The notes beneath the pieces were generated by a model. That model searched no databases. It saw only the letters and a list, made by a program, of their open reading frames with translations, and was not told the origin of the DNA. From Panorpa germanica (taxonomy: Eukaryota; Arthropoda; Insecta; Mecoptera; Panorpidae), in assembly GCA_963678705.1 (NCBI GenBank), contig OY783214.1:13826001-13890000 (forward strand): a stretch of DNA of 64,000 nucleotides. Reading direction: 5' to 3'. Positions within the stretch are counted from its first letter, which is position 1. Each line of letters starts with the position of its first letter. The translations under genes were made by a program, and so were the position numbers. Positions 23,903 through 33,407 of the stretch are shown here, one piece after another.

Positions 23903-25000
23903 TGATGCAGTTCTTTAATTTAAAACCTGGCGAACATAACTGCATCAAAAAAATTCAAGAAATAAAAAAAAAAAATTACATTATATCTCCATATAGAAAG
24001 AAGACTATAATCTTGTTAAAAATGATGAAAAGGTTCACTTTTATGATTTTAAGAGCCATGCAATTTTTTGAGTTCCTGCATAGATATTTAAAATCTAATG
24101 ATGCAGTTCTTTAATTTAAAGCCTAGCGAACATAACTGCATCAAAAAATTTCAAGAAATCAAAAAAAAAATTTTAGAAAAAAAAGTCCATGAATTTAAAA
24201 AAAGTCGCATAAAAGTCAGGATCGCGTGGATATTTAAAATGTAATGATGCAGTTCTTTAATTTAAATCCTAGCGAACATAGCTGCATCAAAAAATTTCAA
24301 GAAATCAAAAAAAAATTTTTAGAAAAAAAAGTCCATGAATTTAAAAAAAGTCGCATAAAAGTCAGGATCGCGTGGATATTTAAAATGTAATGATGCAGTT
24401 CTTTAATTTAAATCCTAGCGAACATAACTGCATCAAAAAATTTCAAGAAATCAAAAAAAAAAATTTGGAAAAAAAAGTCCATGAATTTAAAAAAAGTCGC
24501 ATAAAAGTCAGAATCGCGAAGATAATTAAAATGTAATGAAGCAGCTCTTTAATTTAAACCTTAACAAACATAACTGCATAAAAAAATTTAACGAAATGCA
24601 AAAAAAATTTTTAGAAAAAAAGTCCATGAATTTACAAAAGGTCACGTAAAAGCCAGAATCGCGTGGATATTTAAAATGTAATGAAGCAGTTCTTTAATTA
24701 AAATCTTAGCGAACATAACTGCATTAAAAAATTTCAAGAAATCAAAAAAAAAATTTTAGAAAAAAAAGTCCATGAATTTAAAAAAGGTCGCATAAAAGTG
24801 AGAATTGCGTAGATATTTAAAATGTAATGAAGCAGTTATTTACTTTAAAGCCTATTGAACATAACTGCCTCAAAAATTTTCAAGGAATCCAAAAAAGATT
24901 TTAGAAAAAAAAGTCCATGAATTTAAAAAAGGTCGCATAAAAGTCAGACCTTTTAAATTTATAAAAATTTAATATTTCTTATTTTTTTTATCAAAAATAA
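23903..25000 (-). repeat. Right arm: 146-bp units in inverted orientation
   Basis: These are the same units as the left arm, read as reverse complement: GTCCATGAATTTAAA, GTCGCATAAAAGTCAG and GAACATAACTGCATC. Starts fall near 23904, 24100, 24246, 24392, 24538, 24683 and 24829. Six of the seven steps are 145-146 bp; the first is longer because an 87-bp-type unit is inserted at about 23997. Confidence 0.85.
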
Positions 25001-25720
25001 AATTTTCTGAGTTTCTTCAACGAAAGAAGACTATAATCTTGTTAAAAATGATGAAAAGGTTCACTTTTATGATTTTAAGAGCAATGCAATATTTTCAGGT
25101 TCTGCAATGAAAGAAGACCTTATTTTCACAGATAATATATTTTCTAGCGTAGATTTAAAAAATAAACATTACTTTATTTTTAAAAATATAATATAATTTA
25201 TTTAGAAAAATATACATGAATTTATAACAGGTTACATAAATGCCAAAAAATCGTCGATATTAAAAATGTAATAACGTAGCTATTTATTTTATTACATAGC
25301 GAACATAATTGCATCAAAAAATATCTAAGAAATGCAAATATTTTTTTAATAAAAAAATGTCCATGAATTTATAAAAGGTCGCATAAATGCCAACAAAATC
25401 GTAGATATCTAAAGTGTAATGACGCAGTTCTTTATTTTATAGCATAACCAACATAACTAAATCCAAAATTATTAAAGAAAGTTCTTTTTTTAGAAAAAAT
25501 GTAAAAACTAGAGAAACGTAAAAAATAAATTGAAATGATGCAATTCGTTATTTTGAAGTTATGTAAATCTATGTGTTATAGTATTAGCGTGAGGATCAGG
25601 CGCTTTGAAACTTATAATAATTTAAGATGTTATTTAAATTCATGGAACTTTTTTTCTAAAACTGGAATTTTACGTATATAACTTTTTATGTATTTTGTAT
25701 CTTTGATATTTTCGTTATTT
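25001..25720. repeat. Diverged outer units of the foldback region
   Basis: One 87-bp unit in direct orientation (about 25018-25115) is followed by two or three decayed 146-bp units (TCCATGAATTTATAA, GCATAAATGCCAA, ACATAACTAAATCC). The similarity fades by about 25700. Matching decayed units occur on the far left at about 21600-21750 (TTAATTCATGGAC). Confidence 0.6.
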
Positions 25721-25989
25721 AAATAAAACTTTAAAACGCAGTAAAAACTGTATTATTTTATGAAACTGCTATTACAAAATGTAATTTTATGAATTGGAAC
25801 ATTTTCTTGCTGTAACAAGACAACTACAAATATAATGAAATTGCAATAATATTTTTGTTGGTGGCCCTGCACTAGCTGCTATTTAATATGTCATATAGAC
25901 CCTGCGCTACCTTAATGCGTCACTGGCCACCATCGGTAAACATAGCATACAACACTATATATTACCAGTAAATAAATATATATATATGG

Positions 25990-26140
25990 TTGTGAATACA
26001 ATGTATATATGGTTGCATACTGATCAAGCGTTTATAATTTATGAGCTTATAGTGTCATCTATGAAACATATGATTTACTTTCTCTGTTATATCTACTGTT
26101 TAATAGATGGCGCATTTTATATTTAAATTATTACTAATCA
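25990..26140 (+). repeat. Interspersed repeat R, copy 2
   Basis: GGTTGCATACTGATCAAGCG ... CTACTGTTTAATAGATGGCG matches copy 1 at 19228-19370 in the same orientation with scattered substitutions. Confidence 0.6.
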
Positions 26141-27371
26141 ATTGCTCTTTCAAAATTAATTAATAGTATTTGTTTCTATTATGCATCAATAGATTTTATT
26201 AGATAAATAATTTACTAAGCCAAAATTAGAAAATTAGCTAAGCTAGATGCACTAAGTTTACGTTATTACCTTATTTGACATTTACCAATTTATCTTATTG
26301 CTATTAATAATAATAATGTATGCACAATATCTGATACCCGATATAACTTATATTTGAGGAATAATAATTCCAAGAAAAATTGGTTTCGATCATTTATTTT
26401 AATAGAATAAGTTGTTATCCTTTATTTTTACATTTTTCTTTTAATATACAAATATTTTACGATAATTACACATCTTACTTCATTCATTTTGAATTATATA
26501 CTTGGGGATTTTAAAAACTTATTCTTTGGTTAAAATTTTTAAATTAGTACAACTAACTTAATAATAATATTAAGGTCTCGATACCATAAATACTTCGAAG
26601 GCTGTAATGTTTCATTATTGGATTATGTAAAGGTACATAATATATATCATATTAATACATACGAGACTGATTCCAGAAGTTGTGAACCCAGTAGATCACT
26701 TTTCAGTAGGCTTAGATAAAAATTACATTCTAATCGATACGACATTTACGCCTGTGATATATTTATTATATAAACATGTACTTCTACTAAAACAATCTGC
26801 AGTGATAATAACTGTAAGCTTATTCCTTTAAGTACCTGGAGCTATAAAAGTGAACTAGCAGTTAACAAATTAGATAATTATAATTCTACAACCAGTATCA
26901 ATATGTTAAGTCATTTGAATTTTGTATTAAATCAAAACTAAAATAATAACAAAATATGAACATCAAATTTCTTGGGGTTATATGATTATTTTAATAATTG
27001 AATTTTGAAACAGTTTTACTTGGAGCTTATAAATAATATAATTCATAAATATATACTCGTATTAGATAAATATATATTGTTAATATGTATATATGTTTTT
27101 AATAAATTTTAATACATCATGATTTTCATTGTACTCTTTTTTCCAGTAAAAAATATATAACATTAAATAATAATAAAATTTTTGGTAAAAAATCTAATAT
27201 TTTATACAGTATTTACGTAAAACTGGCGATTTAAAAGAACAGAAACTTTATATAATGTTTAACAGGCTATGAGGTAATTTTTTTTTTATTCATTCGCAGA
27301 AACAGTAGCAGAAGGTGTATCAATTAGTGTATTGGAATATATAACAGTAAAAGTTTATTAAAAACCTATCA
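26141..27371. other. AT-rich interval without a gene
   Basis: Very AT-rich and without exon-like sequence. The RER1 3' end and its polyadenylation signal abut the right side. Confidence 0.5.
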
Positions 27372-27377
27372 TTTATT
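27372..27377 (-). terminator. Likely polyadenylation signal of RER1
   Basis: AATAAA on the minus strand about 80 nt beyond the RER1 stop codon. Confidence 0.4.
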
Positions 27378-27456
27378 TCCATACTCACAAATAATTTTAC
27401 TAAAGAACATACACTGAAAATAATATACAATACAAAAAATGTGTAATAAATGTAGG

Positions 27457-28185
27457 TCACTTGGTTTCAATTCCCTGATATTTGGGTTTACCATGGGTGA
27501 ATGGTAAATATCTATATTTTATCATATGCCGTATTTGTCTCTTCATTGTTATGCAAAATAATGTTATAAAGTACATGACTAATATTGGCCAAAAAACTGG
27601 AACGTTAAAACAATCAAAAAACGTTGAGATTGTCGCAATAATTGTACTTTTAGAAATCGAATACCAAAATTTAAATTCTGGTAATCTTCTTATGAAGGGT
27701 CTGAACTCTTCATTAGCTCTTGTTGGTAGTTCAGGACCATTTTCTTCTTCCAAATCCATAACTGGATCCATCTTTGGCGTTAGGAATGCGATAAATAGAT
27801 TCAAATGATAAATACCTAAGGCGTAGGTGACTATATACCAGCCTTGCTGCGTCACAATTCGTATAATAAATGCGGTAATTAGTACTGCAGCTCCAACCCA
27901 ACGCATTTTTGTGTGCGGTGTCCAACGATCAAGCAAACCTAGAAGGCAAATTACATTTCTTAACAACTTACATCATTTAAACTTAAAAGACAAGTAAAAC
28001 ACAGATATTTATAACTGGCAGATTTAAAATTGAGCTGATAATAACCAAAGAAAACAATAAAATGCCTTGTCATCATCTTATAAGAATTTATTGAAACTAT
28101 AAAATTTCTTACCTTGGTACATTTGAGACAGCCGGGTCCATGCTTGGGAAACGACATTTTTTCTAGCCGGCTCTTCTTGCATCAT
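27457..28185 (-). CDS. Rer1: RER1, Golgi-to-ER retrieval receptor, two exons
   Basis: Model: exon 1 28113-28185 (first of two adjacent ATGs), exon 2 27457-27938, 184 residues, close to the roughly 190-200 usual for RER1. The junction CAAG|GTAAGA to CTTCTAG|GT restores MYQGLLDRWTP. Conserved RER1 blocks are plain: QGWYIVTYALGIYHLNLFIA, NEEFRPFIRRLPEFKFW, FFDCFNVPVFWPILVMYF, FCITMKRQIRHMIKYRY and LPFTHGKPKYQG. There are four hydrophobic membrane segments in two hairpins. By family, RER1 sits in the cis-Golgi and returns escaped ER membrane proteins and unassembled subunits in COPI vesicles by recognising polar residues in their membrane spans. The C-terminus is shorter than in vertebrates. It lies upstream of no partner gene; RpL6 follows on the same strand about 1.35 kb away. 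Confidence 0.95.
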
Positions 28186-29499
28186 CTTTATAGTTTAATT
28201 TAAATACACTTAATAATTGTAATTATTACAATTCTATTACGGCATCACTATCAATTAATATTATGACACTTGACTAATACTGTTACTGATTCATTTAGAA
28301 GAAAACGTTCAATAAATATTTCATTATTTCAAATTTTGATTCTTACTTAGCAAATTAGAACAGAATAATTTACAAGAAATGTTTACTTAAAATATTACCC
28401 CTTTCTTTAATTCTTTATATTAAACATTTATCACCTATGACTCCATTAGCGGTATACACGTCAAAGAAAAAACATGGCCGCTACGTGGTTTCATAGTTGT
28501 CCTACAGATATCGTTACGGTAGCCAAGGATTATTTAAATTAAAGCTCGAATTTAGAACCAATTAATAAAAATATTACCTAAAAATGCATAGCTTAAATTA
28601 AGAGCGCATATGATTTCAGAAGGCCTCGATAAAGATTAGACAAGATGAATTAACACAGGCAGAATTAAATCATCCCTGCAATGAAGTGGCCATTTACTAC
28701 TTTCATGTCGCAATGTAACAGACTTGCCACAAAAGTTTAGAGATAATTGAGTTATAAAAATAATTTTCCTAATAAAATGTTTATTTCATGTACTTTTAAT
28801 TTACTACATTAAACTTGAATGGTTTTTCAATTGTGTAGAACCCGATGAACCGAAAACTCATTGTACTTTCACTCGGGCACAAGCCCGCGGTACCAATATG
28901 ATTATTAGTATTAATTAAACCTTATCATTAAAATAATTGATATCTGAAATAGACGCCAGTTGAGAATTCTATTTAAATGTGAAAAACAAAAGAAGTCACA
29001 TATATTTTATTTAAAATTCCTTAGTTTGGTTTGAACATTTTTTAACCTTTTATTAATCTGTTTAATGTTTAAATAATACATTATAAAAAACAAGACCAAT
29101 CAAAATGGGTCTTCAGTGGTCAATAGTTTCATGGCTTCTTTATCAAGAAATAGGATTGGGACTTTTGTTAATCTTACCTATTAACCCCAGGATGTGGAAA
29201 CGAATCTTAACTTTGATGTGTGTTTCTGAATTCAATATTGTGTAAGAAGACCAATGAAACGGACAGAAAAATTTGCAAATCTACAAACCTCATCATAAAT
29301 TTATAATAGTATTAAAATTATTTGTATTTTCTTCATCAAAAATGTATTTGTCAAAGTATCTTATCAAAAATATCACGATTAAGCTACTGAAACTTTTTTC
29401 TTTCAAGAATTCTTGAAACAGCTCCGTTAAATTTGTATAAAACCTTATAAACTATTTTGCAAAATAAAATGTATGTCAAAAGTTTCTCATGAAGTTCCA
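28186..29499. other. Intergenic region between RER1 and RpL6
   Basis: It contains the presumed RER1 promoter on its left side. AACATGGCCGC at 28471-28481 matches the YY1/Pleiohomeotic-type motif common near insect housekeeping start sites. No other gene or named repeat was seen. Confidence 0.4.
28471..28481 (+). promoter_or_regulatory. YY1/Pho-like motif upstream of RER1
   Basis: AACATGGCCGC lies about 290 bp upstream of the RER1 ATG. The motif is recognised by eye only; binding is not shown. Confidence 0.3.
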
Positions 29500-29505
29500 T
29501 TTATT
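29500..29505 (-). terminator. Polyadenylation signal of RpL6
   Basis: AATAAA (GAGAATAAATGG on the minus strand) 33-38 nt beyond the RpL6 stop codon. Confidence 0.6.
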
Positions 29506-29537
29506 CTCTTATAATAATGTTACAAAGTTTTGAGAGC

Positions 29538-31263
29538 TTAGAAGTTCATGCGATGGGGGTACTGTGATGAACGGAGGCCGAACATAGCAGATAAATATGT
29601 GAACAGAAGTTTACGATCTACGTCCTTCTTGATAGCGCCAATGACGGCTTTGTCGAGAGCCTTCTGGTCTGTGACACGCTGTTCAGATGGTTTGTAAGCC
29701 TGTAAACATTAAAATAACTTATAGTAACGAATTTGATAATTGTAGGACTTATTGCGTTAACTTTGATGTATGCTCATAGTTTTATAACATAATTCATATC
29801 ATGGCACATCGTAAGGTGTCCTAAGTTAAATAATCATTGCAAAATAGTTACATATACATATTACAGCAAAGCCTGTTGGGCAAGAAAACATTAGCCTAAA
29901 ACAGTTACTAAACTTTTAAATGCTAATAAATTTACATTTGGCAAAAGAAGTCAGTTGGCCAAAAGACTTTGCTTGTAATTTTTATATCACATCAGCAAAA
30001 TAAAATGATACAAAGTAATTTTGTGTCATTCCATTTGAAGATTTAATAAGTTATATAAATATTAAATTTCTATTTCTTACCGCCTTCTTTTTGGTGAAGA
30101 TTTCTCCTTCTTCTTTCTTGGCACGTTTGTTCTTTATCCTCTTGAAGTAATCATCATTTATATGTTCTGGCAATGTAACTCCGGAAACATCAATTTTCTT
30201 ATTTGTGGCGATTACATAGTTTTGAGAAATACGACGAAGTGGACAAGCATTGATGAGGAAAGGTCCTAAAAGAAAAAAAGTAAATTATAGATTTTTTCCA
30301 TTATGATAATTGTTATACAAGTATAAAATAGATATTTGCTCAGATATATTAACGTGTTGCTATCATGGTCCATCTTAAGGTGTCCTAAGTTAAGTCATCA
30401 TATCTATTTAACAAGTAATAGTAGATATATATTTCTCACTTACCAGTTACTAACAGTAATCCGGATGCCAATTGTTTAAGGAATACAACACGTTTTCCCT
30501 TATGTGCTCCAGCCAAAACAATAAGAATGGTACCTGGAGTTATGGAAGCACGCAGGGAACGTTTGTGTTGACTGAAACTTTTCTTGGCAGGATGTTTCCT
30601 TATCCTATGCGAAAATTGTGTATTAGAAAAAACTTCCAAGGAAGTATTAAAAGAAGAATTCGTGCATATATGCAGTGTTACTAAGAAAAATGAAGACTCA
30701 CTTATCCTGAGTTGGGTAGAACGCCTTACGTTTACGAAGAAGTACTGTACGGGTTCCTCCGTTCTTTTCTCCACCAATTTGTTTCACAATGGAAACTGGC
30801 TTCTTAGGCTTCTCAGTCTTGGGATGCTTCTTTCCAATGAACTTGTACAGAGCCTAAAAATTAATATAAACAAAGTGTGATTAGTTTAAATTTAGACACT
30901 AGAGATATAAATTATATTTCAGATATTAAACTATTAACGAGTATTAAGAAGTTACACAAAGGAAACTGAAGACATTGTTTTCTTTTGCGCAGAAAATTAT
31001 ATTTACTAACTTAAAATCATAGAACCTCATAGGTGTCCTAAGTAAAAACATCATTGCAAAATAAACACATGTCACAGAAAGTAAATATTAGAAAGGTAAA
31101 GTGAAAAAAGGGTATTTACCTTCTTTTGGTGCATTGCGGACCTAGAGAATCTCATTATTCCATTTCCCAGATTATAATTACGTTCTTTGCCGTGAACGAC
31201 TTTCACCTTCTTGCCCGGTGCTACAGCAGCGGGTGCTGCAACCTTTTTAGTTGTAGGAGCCAT
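29538..31263 (-). CDS. RpL6: 60S ribosomal protein L6 (eL6), five coding exons
   Basis: Exons 31120-31263, 30702-30853, 30444-30604, 30081-30265 and 29538-29699 join in consistent phase to 267 residues. The N-terminus is Lys/Ala-rich ([20 protein letters not shown]). Family landmarks are [57 protein letters not shown] and a C-terminal QYPHRMNF matching the eL6 ending. It is a structural protein of the large ribosomal subunit. The acceptor for exon 1 lies directly before the ATG (TATTTTTAAG|ATG), implying a 5' UTR exon upstream. Three coding introns and the 5' UTR intron carry C/D-box-like RNAs (listed separately), so the gene is probably a snoRNA host; the 97-bp intron 30605-30701 has none. 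Confidence 0.97.
29770..29842 (-). ncRNA. C/D-box-like snoRNA copy 4, in the last RpL6 intron (degenerate boxes)
   Basis: It contains ACTTAGGACACCTTACGATG, a C-box-like ATGATTA at 29831-29837, a C'-like ATGATAT, and ATGA in place of the D-box CTGA at 29774-29777. The antisense element is intact, but the boxes are the weakest of the four copies. It may be a decaying duplicate. Confidence 0.5.
30326..30408 (-). ncRNA. C/D-box snoRNA copy 3, in the RpL6 intron between exons 3 and 4
   Basis: This is the best-formed copy: 83 nt, terminal stem AAATAGATA/TATCTATTT, C box ATGATGA, D box CTGA, C'-like ATGATAG, and the antisense element ACTTAGGACACCTTAAGATG. The element CTTAGGACACCT is complementary to AGGTGTCCTAAG, which I recall from a conserved stretch of 28S rRNA. 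By the family rule it would direct a 2'-O-methylation there. Confidence 0.7.
30985..31060 (-). ncRNA. C/D-box-like snoRNA copy 2, in the first coding intron of RpL6
   Basis: It has C box ATGATGT (31048-31054), the antisense element ACTTAGGACACCT followed directly by ATGA, which can serve as a D' box, and a C'-like TATGATTT. The D box near 30990 is CTGC rather than CTGA. If the D' reading is right, the fifth base upstream pairs with the G before UCC in AGGUGUCC. Confidence 0.55.
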
Positions 31264-31330
31264 CTTAAAAATAGGTTATGTTAGTTAATAAACTTCAAAC
31301 ATAAACTTACATTTATAGAATATTGATATT

Positions 31331-31398
31331 ATTTTCAGTAAATACTATTCATATCATGGTACATCTTAAGGTGTCCTAAGTTTTATTCATCATTTTAT
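31331..31398 (-). ncRNA. C/D-box snoRNA copy 1, in the RpL6 5' UTR intron
   Basis: C box ATGATGA (31087-relative position 31387-31393), D box CTGA (31335-31338), C'-like ATGATAT, and the same antisense element ACTTAGGACACCTTAAGATG. The intronic position, on the host strand, fits normal snoRNA processing. The terminal stem is poor. Confidence 0.65.
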
Positions 31399-31755
31399 TT
31401 AACAGTTTTAAATAAAAACTGTGTGAACAAGTAGTTAACAATATCGTAACATGTGAAATTTTAAAGTGAATTATATTAACGGAGAGCACATAACCGTATT
31501 TTAGAAGTTTGTCTTATTTTATCAAACATTATTAACAACAAAATATCCACGTTGTTGAGTTATCCATGTCAACCCATACAACAACAGTTTACATTTATTT
31601 GTAGTAAATCTAGCACAAATTTTCGCTAAATAATTGTTTCACATTATAAATATATTAACAAACTTACGTTTCACACAGTATTTTATATAAACTTATTTAA
31701 AAATAACAAGGATTAAAAAGATTTTTATATTACATCTATTTGGAAGTACACTTAC

Positions 31756-31778
31756 TTGGTCGGCTATAATTGCAAAAG
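31756..31778 (-). promoter_or_regulatory. RpL6: Likely RpL6 5' UTR exon with TOP/TCT start
   Basis: The minus strand reads CATCTTTTGCAATTATAGCC and ends at an excellent donor CCAA|GTAAGTG at 31755. A CTTTT start is the polypyrimidine (TCT/TOP) initiator typical of ribosomal protein genes. The intron from here to 31264 would hold snoRNA copy 1. Another GTAAGT donor at about 31665 is the alternative. Confidence 0.5.
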
Positions 31779-33284
31779 ATGACTTCAAGAGACTCCAAGT
31801 TCCATTTGAAATACCTCTGATGGAAAATATTAGAACTACTGAAAACACAATGTAATGCCATCTGCATGGATTGTTAAGATTGGAAGTTGTAGATGTTACC
31901 GACGAGACAAATTTGAAATTGGTTTGAGTATTTAATAAAGGTGTTTCTTGGATAGATTAAATTTGCATAATTTCTCTAAATAAAAGACCCACTAAACTCG
32001 CTAATAAATTAATATTTCTTTCTTCCTTTTAACCATTTACAGTTTACTGAATTGATTATTTATTGTCACGATAAATCAAATTCTATTCAATCACATTTTT
32101 CTCACACGGGAGCCAGGGATCCGAGTATCCACGCTAATCTGTACTTCACATGTACTTTTAACAATATGTTAATTTAAATAACGATAACGAACCAATTTCA
32201 GTGTTTATACACTGAGAAAAACCCTAATTTTTAATGTTGTCAAAGTATAATAAATAAAAGACAAAGTGAAATATAGTTATTGACAAATTGATTAACATGA
32301 CCAGTTAAAAGAAAAATTCCGACCTTGTAGCGAGTACTGGATCGGTCGAATTATTTATTAACTGTTATTTCTCTTTAACTGACCATGTTATATTTAGAGA
32401 TAATTATGAGCTAAGCAACCGGTCTTTAAAATCAGGCTACGGCGCCCACTACAGTAAATTAAGATTATTGAAAAGAACATAGTGTTAAGAGCAAAAAAAA
32501 GTCATTCAGGGCAGTGAAAAGGATTGCAGAATTCTAATTTAATAAACAAATATTTAAAGGAAATATAATAAATAAATGAGCCCCATAAAATTTGGAGCCT
32601 AACTTTCACATAAAGCTTAATGCGGTTGGTTTATAATTAATGTCTTTCGATAGGATATTAAAATAGGAAATATTTCATATTCGGGATTTTACACATATTC
32701 ATCTATAGCTTTTGATATAAATATATTTATTTTTATTATATATTCTACAATAATATATACAAAAATTTGGTGTATTTATAATTATTAATATATTTTTATT
32801 TTTCATTCGCAAATGTAAAGGAACAAATTCACTCTCTTGATTAGATTATAATCTAACAATAAAAAGAATAGCAAAACAAGAATTAAGCTATTTAAAAACA
32901 TTTATAAATAAACAATATCATTTATTCTAAATATACAAATATTACGGCAATTATGTTGGTCAACTATTGAGGCACTATTTTAGCCAAGATCCAGTTACAA
33001 TGTTTTTCAAATGGTAAAATTGATCTAACTGTTTCCACTTTTGTCTTTGTTGATCTTTTAAAATTATAGATTTGATTATCGAAATAAGAAAGAAGTACAC
33101 ATGGAAAGAATTAAAATATATATATTTAAAATACTCCAGTAACGTTAACCTCAGCTTACATTAGAAGTAATGCATGAAATATAAGTTTTTTAATCAAGCT
33201 TCTTATAACGATAATAATTTATAAAACAAACCATCAATTATAATATTATTAAATCAGTTTTTTTCTTTCAATCATATATTTATA
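31779..33284. other. Intergenic region between RpL6 and the PPxY gene
   Basis: AT-rich and without a gene. It contains a small inverted-repeat element at about 32293-32392 and otherwise low-complexity sequence. Confidence 0.45.
32293..32392. repeat. Short inverted-repeat element
   Basis: AACATGACCAGTTAAAAGAA on the left pairs with TCTCTTTAACTGACCATGTT on the right, and CCGACC pairs with GGTCG further in. It is about 100 bp, MITE-like and non-coding. Confidence 0.45.
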
Positions 33285-33297
33285 TTTATTTATTTAT
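33285..33297 (-). terminator. Polyadenylation signals of the PPxY gene
   Basis: Overlapping AATAAA signals on the minus strand (AAATAAATAAAT) about 110 nt beyond the stop codon at 33408. Confidence 0.45.
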
Positions 33298-33407
33298 GCT
33301 TCTGTAAAGAAGTATAACATTTGAACTGGTCAAGGCTTTACACAACGACAATAATTAAATTTTTAATACTGCATTAATCGTTGTCTATTCATATTTTAAA
33401 ACCATTG

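Noticed and set aside
21759..24114. Open frames inside the tandem repeats
   Set aside because: They are translations of 87-bp units, and their lengths follow the repeat period.
27482..31263. Several plus-strand ORFs opposite RER1 and RpL6
   Set aside because: All are antisense shadows of firmly recognised minus-strand genes.
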